Shown: positions 6,322-7,512 of the stretch, in pieces | Layout: each line of letters begins with the position of its first letter | Position numbering within the stretch: the first letter of the stretch is position 1 | Source: Candidatus Nealsoniibacteriota bacterium | GTDB lineage: Bacteria; Patescibacteriota; Minisyncoccia; Minisyncoccales; MHMH01 | Assembly: GCA_016181985.1 (NCBI GenBank) | Contig: JACOYG010000019.1 | Span: forward strand, 1 to 7,512 | Length of the DNA stretch: 7,512 bases | Reading direction: 5' to 3' | The notes under the pieces: generated by a model | Told to the model about the DNA's origin: nothing | The model's database searches: none | The model's input: the letters and a program-made list of their open reading frames with translations, nothing else | Position numbers and translations under genes: made by a program

Positions 6322-6621
6322 TTTGCTTTCAGATTTGCGCAATTGGCTGATTACCCGATCAAAGGCCAAGTCGAACGCTTCCGTTAAAGTATGCTCCTTT
6401 TCTTCGCCCCTTAAGCCTTTTCCGGCAAAATTTAAGCCGACTATTACCTCGAATAGATCGTGGCGCTTGCGGTACTTGGCATTAACGTCAAATTTAGCCA
6501 GTTCGAAATTGCCGTGCAAAAGCAATTTCTTCAAACGCCCGATTTTCTTATCATTAAAATATTTCTCCAAAAACTGCTTATCGGACTCTTTAATATCTTC
6601 AAAATGAAATCTCGTAGTCAT
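6307..6621 (-). CDS. hpf: Ribosome hibernation promoting factor, short S30AE-family protein
   Basis: A 104-aa protein of the HPF/YfiA (RaiA, S30AE) family, which binds the 30S decoding region and silences ribosomes in slow growth or starvation. The recognisable part is the C-terminal half: R-K-R-H-D-L-F-E-V (51-59), a beta strand and turn FAGKGLRGEE (65-74), then the helix EAFDLAFDRVISQLRK (81-96), matching the family pattern 'y.AiDlA.dkle+QLrK'. The basic patch RLKKLL (29-34) fits rRNA contact. It is the short form, lacking the C-terminal dimerisation domain of long HPF. It has its own predicted promoter ending 6 nt from its ATG, so it is probably a separate unit from pilM, which starts 20 nt after its stop. 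The N-terminus is divergent. Confidence 0.88.
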   Translation of the reverse strand: MTTRFHFEDIKESDKQFLEKYFNDKKIGRLKKLLLHGNFELAKFDVNAKYRKRHDLFEVIVGLNFAGKGLRGEEKEHTLTEAFDLAFDRVISQLRKSESKLHDK

Positions 6622-6627
6622 ATGTTT

Positions 6628-6656
6628 ATTTTACCATAAATTCGCTTGCCAAACAA
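6628..6656 (-). promoter_or_regulatory. Promoter of hpf
   Basis: Minus-strand -35 TTGTTT (6656-6651), 17-nt spacer, extended -10 TG-G-TAAAAT (TAAAAT at 6633-6628, 5 of 6 to consensus). The hexamer ends 6 nt before the hpf ATG (6621), so initiation would fall at or next to the start codon and give a leaderless mRNA. The -35 is weak (3 of 6), but the TG extension compensates. The -35 lies inside the T-tract of the terminator predicted for the gene upstream. Confidence 0.6.
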
Positions 6657-6677
6657 AAATCAAGCCCTGGCGGCCTG
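6651..6677 (-). terminator. Probable intrinsic terminator of the coiled-coil gene
   Basis: On the minus strand CAGGCC (6677-6672) pairs with GGCTTG (6666-6661) across a 5-nt loop. This 6-bp stem includes one G-U pair and is followed at once by ATTTTTGTTT (6660-6651). It begins 32 nt after the coiled-coil gene's stop codon. The local GC peak in an otherwise very AT-rich gap (6622-6709) supports it. The stem is short, so termination may be partial. Confidence 0.5.
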
Positions 6678-6709
6678 AAAATATAAATCAAAAAATAATT
6701 AAAATATAT

Positions 6710-7048
6710 TTAATATTCTAATTTTATTCCAATCTTATCGGCAATTTGCTGAAACCACTTCTCGTGCCTATCAACTTTATGGGCCAACATAACCATTTCT
6801 TGAAAATAAGTATCGGCTTTCTTGGCGTAAGCGTCAACTGAAGTTTGGAGATCGTTGAATTCTTCCTTAGTAACCATCATTTCTCTAATATCCTTCATGC
6901 CCTCATCTAATTCAATGAGTTTTTGATCTATCTTAGAAAATTTTTCGTCTATATTGGAAAACTTTCCGTCTATGCCGGCAAACTTTTCGTCTATGCTAGA
7001 AAACTTCTTATCCAAATATTCAATTATTTCACTGAAATCTTTATCCAT
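6710..7048 (-). CDS. Small heptad-repeat coiled-coil protein of unknown function
   Basis: A 112-aa soluble protein of no assigned function. Residues 14-48 are five consecutive heptads of the form (E/G/Q)-K-F-x-x-I-D: KKFSSID, EKFAGID, GKFSNID, EKFSKID and QKLIELD. Phe/Leu and Ile recur at a/d spacing, so a long parallel coiled coil and oligomerisation are expected. More helix follows to about 90, then a conserved-looking end KVDRHEKWFQQIADKIGIKL (91-110), of a type I associate with CPR heptad-repeat proteins. There is no signal peptide or membrane helix. An in-frame TTG at 7072 would add eight residues, but it lies upstream of the -10 box (7061-7056) and would not be in the transcript. I therefore start at the ATG. 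Its own strong promoter and a likely terminator make it monocistronic. No link to pilus function is shown. Confidence 0.85.
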   Translation of the reverse strand: MDKDFSEIIEYLDKKFSSIDEKFAGIDGKFSNIDEKFSKIDQKLIELDEGMKDIREMMVTKEEFNDLQTSVDAYAKKADTYFQEMVMLAHKVDRHEKWFQQIADKIGIKLEY

Positions 7049-7055
7049 TAATTTT

Positions 7056-7085
7056 ATTATATCAGTTGCCAAATCATAGTGTCAA
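7056..7085 (-). promoter_or_regulatory. Consensus sigma-70-type promoter of the coiled-coil gene
   Basis: Minus-strand TTGACA (7085-7080) and TATAAT (7061-7056) both match consensus at 6 of 6, separated by 18 nt, with a TG-A extension before the -10. The -10 ends 7 nt before the ATG at 7048, so transcription should begin at 7049 or 7048 and leave essentially no 5' leader. The -35 begins 2 nt after the dus stop codon. It is the strongest promoter match in the window. Confidence 0.8.
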
Positions 7086-7086
7086 A

Positions 7087-7512
7087 TTACTTATTTAAAA
7101 ATTTTTTCGTTATTTGCTTTACCTCGCCTGCATTATCGGCTTTCATAAGACGATCGCGAAGATTTCTTGCGCCGACAAATCCCGCGGCGTACGCTTTAAA
7201 ATATTTTTTAAGAGAATTAAAATTTTGGGGGTTGCCTATTTTTTCAAAAATCTCGGCATGTTTAATGATGGCATTCATTCTCTCTTGAAGATTGGGCGTC
7301 CGTTCAGAAAAAAACCATGGGTTTAGCAAAACTCCCCTTCCAACCATGATGCCGTCCAATCCTGTTTTCTTTACCGTTTGGCGCGCTTGAGCAAGCGATC
7401 TTATATCGCCATTTCCAAAAATTAAGGTCTCGGGAGAATAACGATCTTTAAGTTTTACAATTTTTTTTGCTAATTCCCAATGCGCCGGAACCCCGAACGA
7501 TTCATTCCTGGC
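7087..7512 (-). CDS. dusB: tRNA-dihydrouridine synthase, DusB-like (N-terminus missing)
   Basis: The C-terminal 141 residues of an FMN-dependent enzyme that reduces uridine to dihydrouridine in tRNA D-loops; the beginning lies beyond the right edge. Translated from 7512, the fragment shows the end of the TIM barrel: FGVPAHWELAKKI, then FGNGDI (about residues 32-37, FMN-phosphate contact, the DusB-type version of this motif) and GLDGIMVGRG (about 50-59, second flavin contact), followed by NPWFF. The helical C-terminal tRNA-binding domain follows, with the KKYFKAYAAGF and NLRDRLMKAD stretches. There is no intact start in view, and internal ATG or TTG codons should not be taken as the start. The stop is followed 2 nt later by the next gene's -35 box, with no terminator between, so some read-through is possible. 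Which Dus subfamily is less certain than the enzyme class. Confidence 0.9.
   Translation of the reverse strand, partial: ARNESFGVPAHWELAKKIVKLKDRYSPETLIFGNGDIRSLAQARQTVKKTGLDGIMVGRGVLLNPWFFSERTPNLQERMNAIIKHAEIFEKIGNPQNFNSLKKYFKAYAAGFVGARNLRDRLMKADNAGEVKQITKKFLNK

Noticed and set aside
6188..6607. 139-codon open frame on the + strand
   Set aside because: Antisense to hpf and the start of pilM; low-complexity, Ser/Leu/Lys-rich translation typical of the shadow of a real gene.

Overview
The window reads almost entirely on the minus strand and carries a compact type IV pilus (T4P) assembly operon preceded by three housekeeping or unknown genes. In transcription order (right to left) these are: the 3' part of a tRNA-dihydrouridine synthase gene (dusB-like), a small heptad-repeat coiled-coil protein, a short ribosome hibernation factor (S30AE/HPF family), and then pilM - pilN-like - pilO-like - a PilP-like mini-protein - pilB - pilT - pilC. 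pilC runs off the left edge after 301 codons.

The likely source is a small-genome monoderm-type bacterium of the Candidate Phyla Radiation (Patescibacteria, Parcubacteria-like). The reasons are the gene order, the absence in this window of a PilQ secretin or a PilP lipoprotein, a 94-aa single-helix protein in the PilP position, very tight gene spacing, and the DRHEKW...GIKL ending of the coiled-coil protein. No in-frame TGA occurs inside the genes, so the standard code fits and the UGA=Gly code of Gracilibacteria/SR1 is not indicated. This placement is inferred from gene content, not from a marker gene.

Functionally, PilM (cytoplasmic actin-like), PilN, PilO and the small membrane protein form the alignment/platform-connecting complex. 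PilC is the inner-membrane platform, PilB the extension ATPase and PilT the retraction ATPase. No pilins or prepilin peptidase lie in the window; they may follow pilC to the left.

The most notable signals are non-coding. (1) Three successive genes (coiled-coil, hpf, pilM) each have an extended -10 promoter (TGnTATAAT or TGnTAAAAT) ending only 6-7 nt before an ATG, which predicts leaderless mRNAs and corrects two start codons. (2) A 42-nt, nearly perfect palindrome sits 6 nt upstream of pilB. (3) A cluster of direct and inverted 7-10 nt repeats fills the pilM-pilN gap. (4) None of the six downstream pilus genes has a recognisable Shine-Dalgarno sequence. The + strand shows no convincing gene, and no gene-free stretch exceeds 100 bases.
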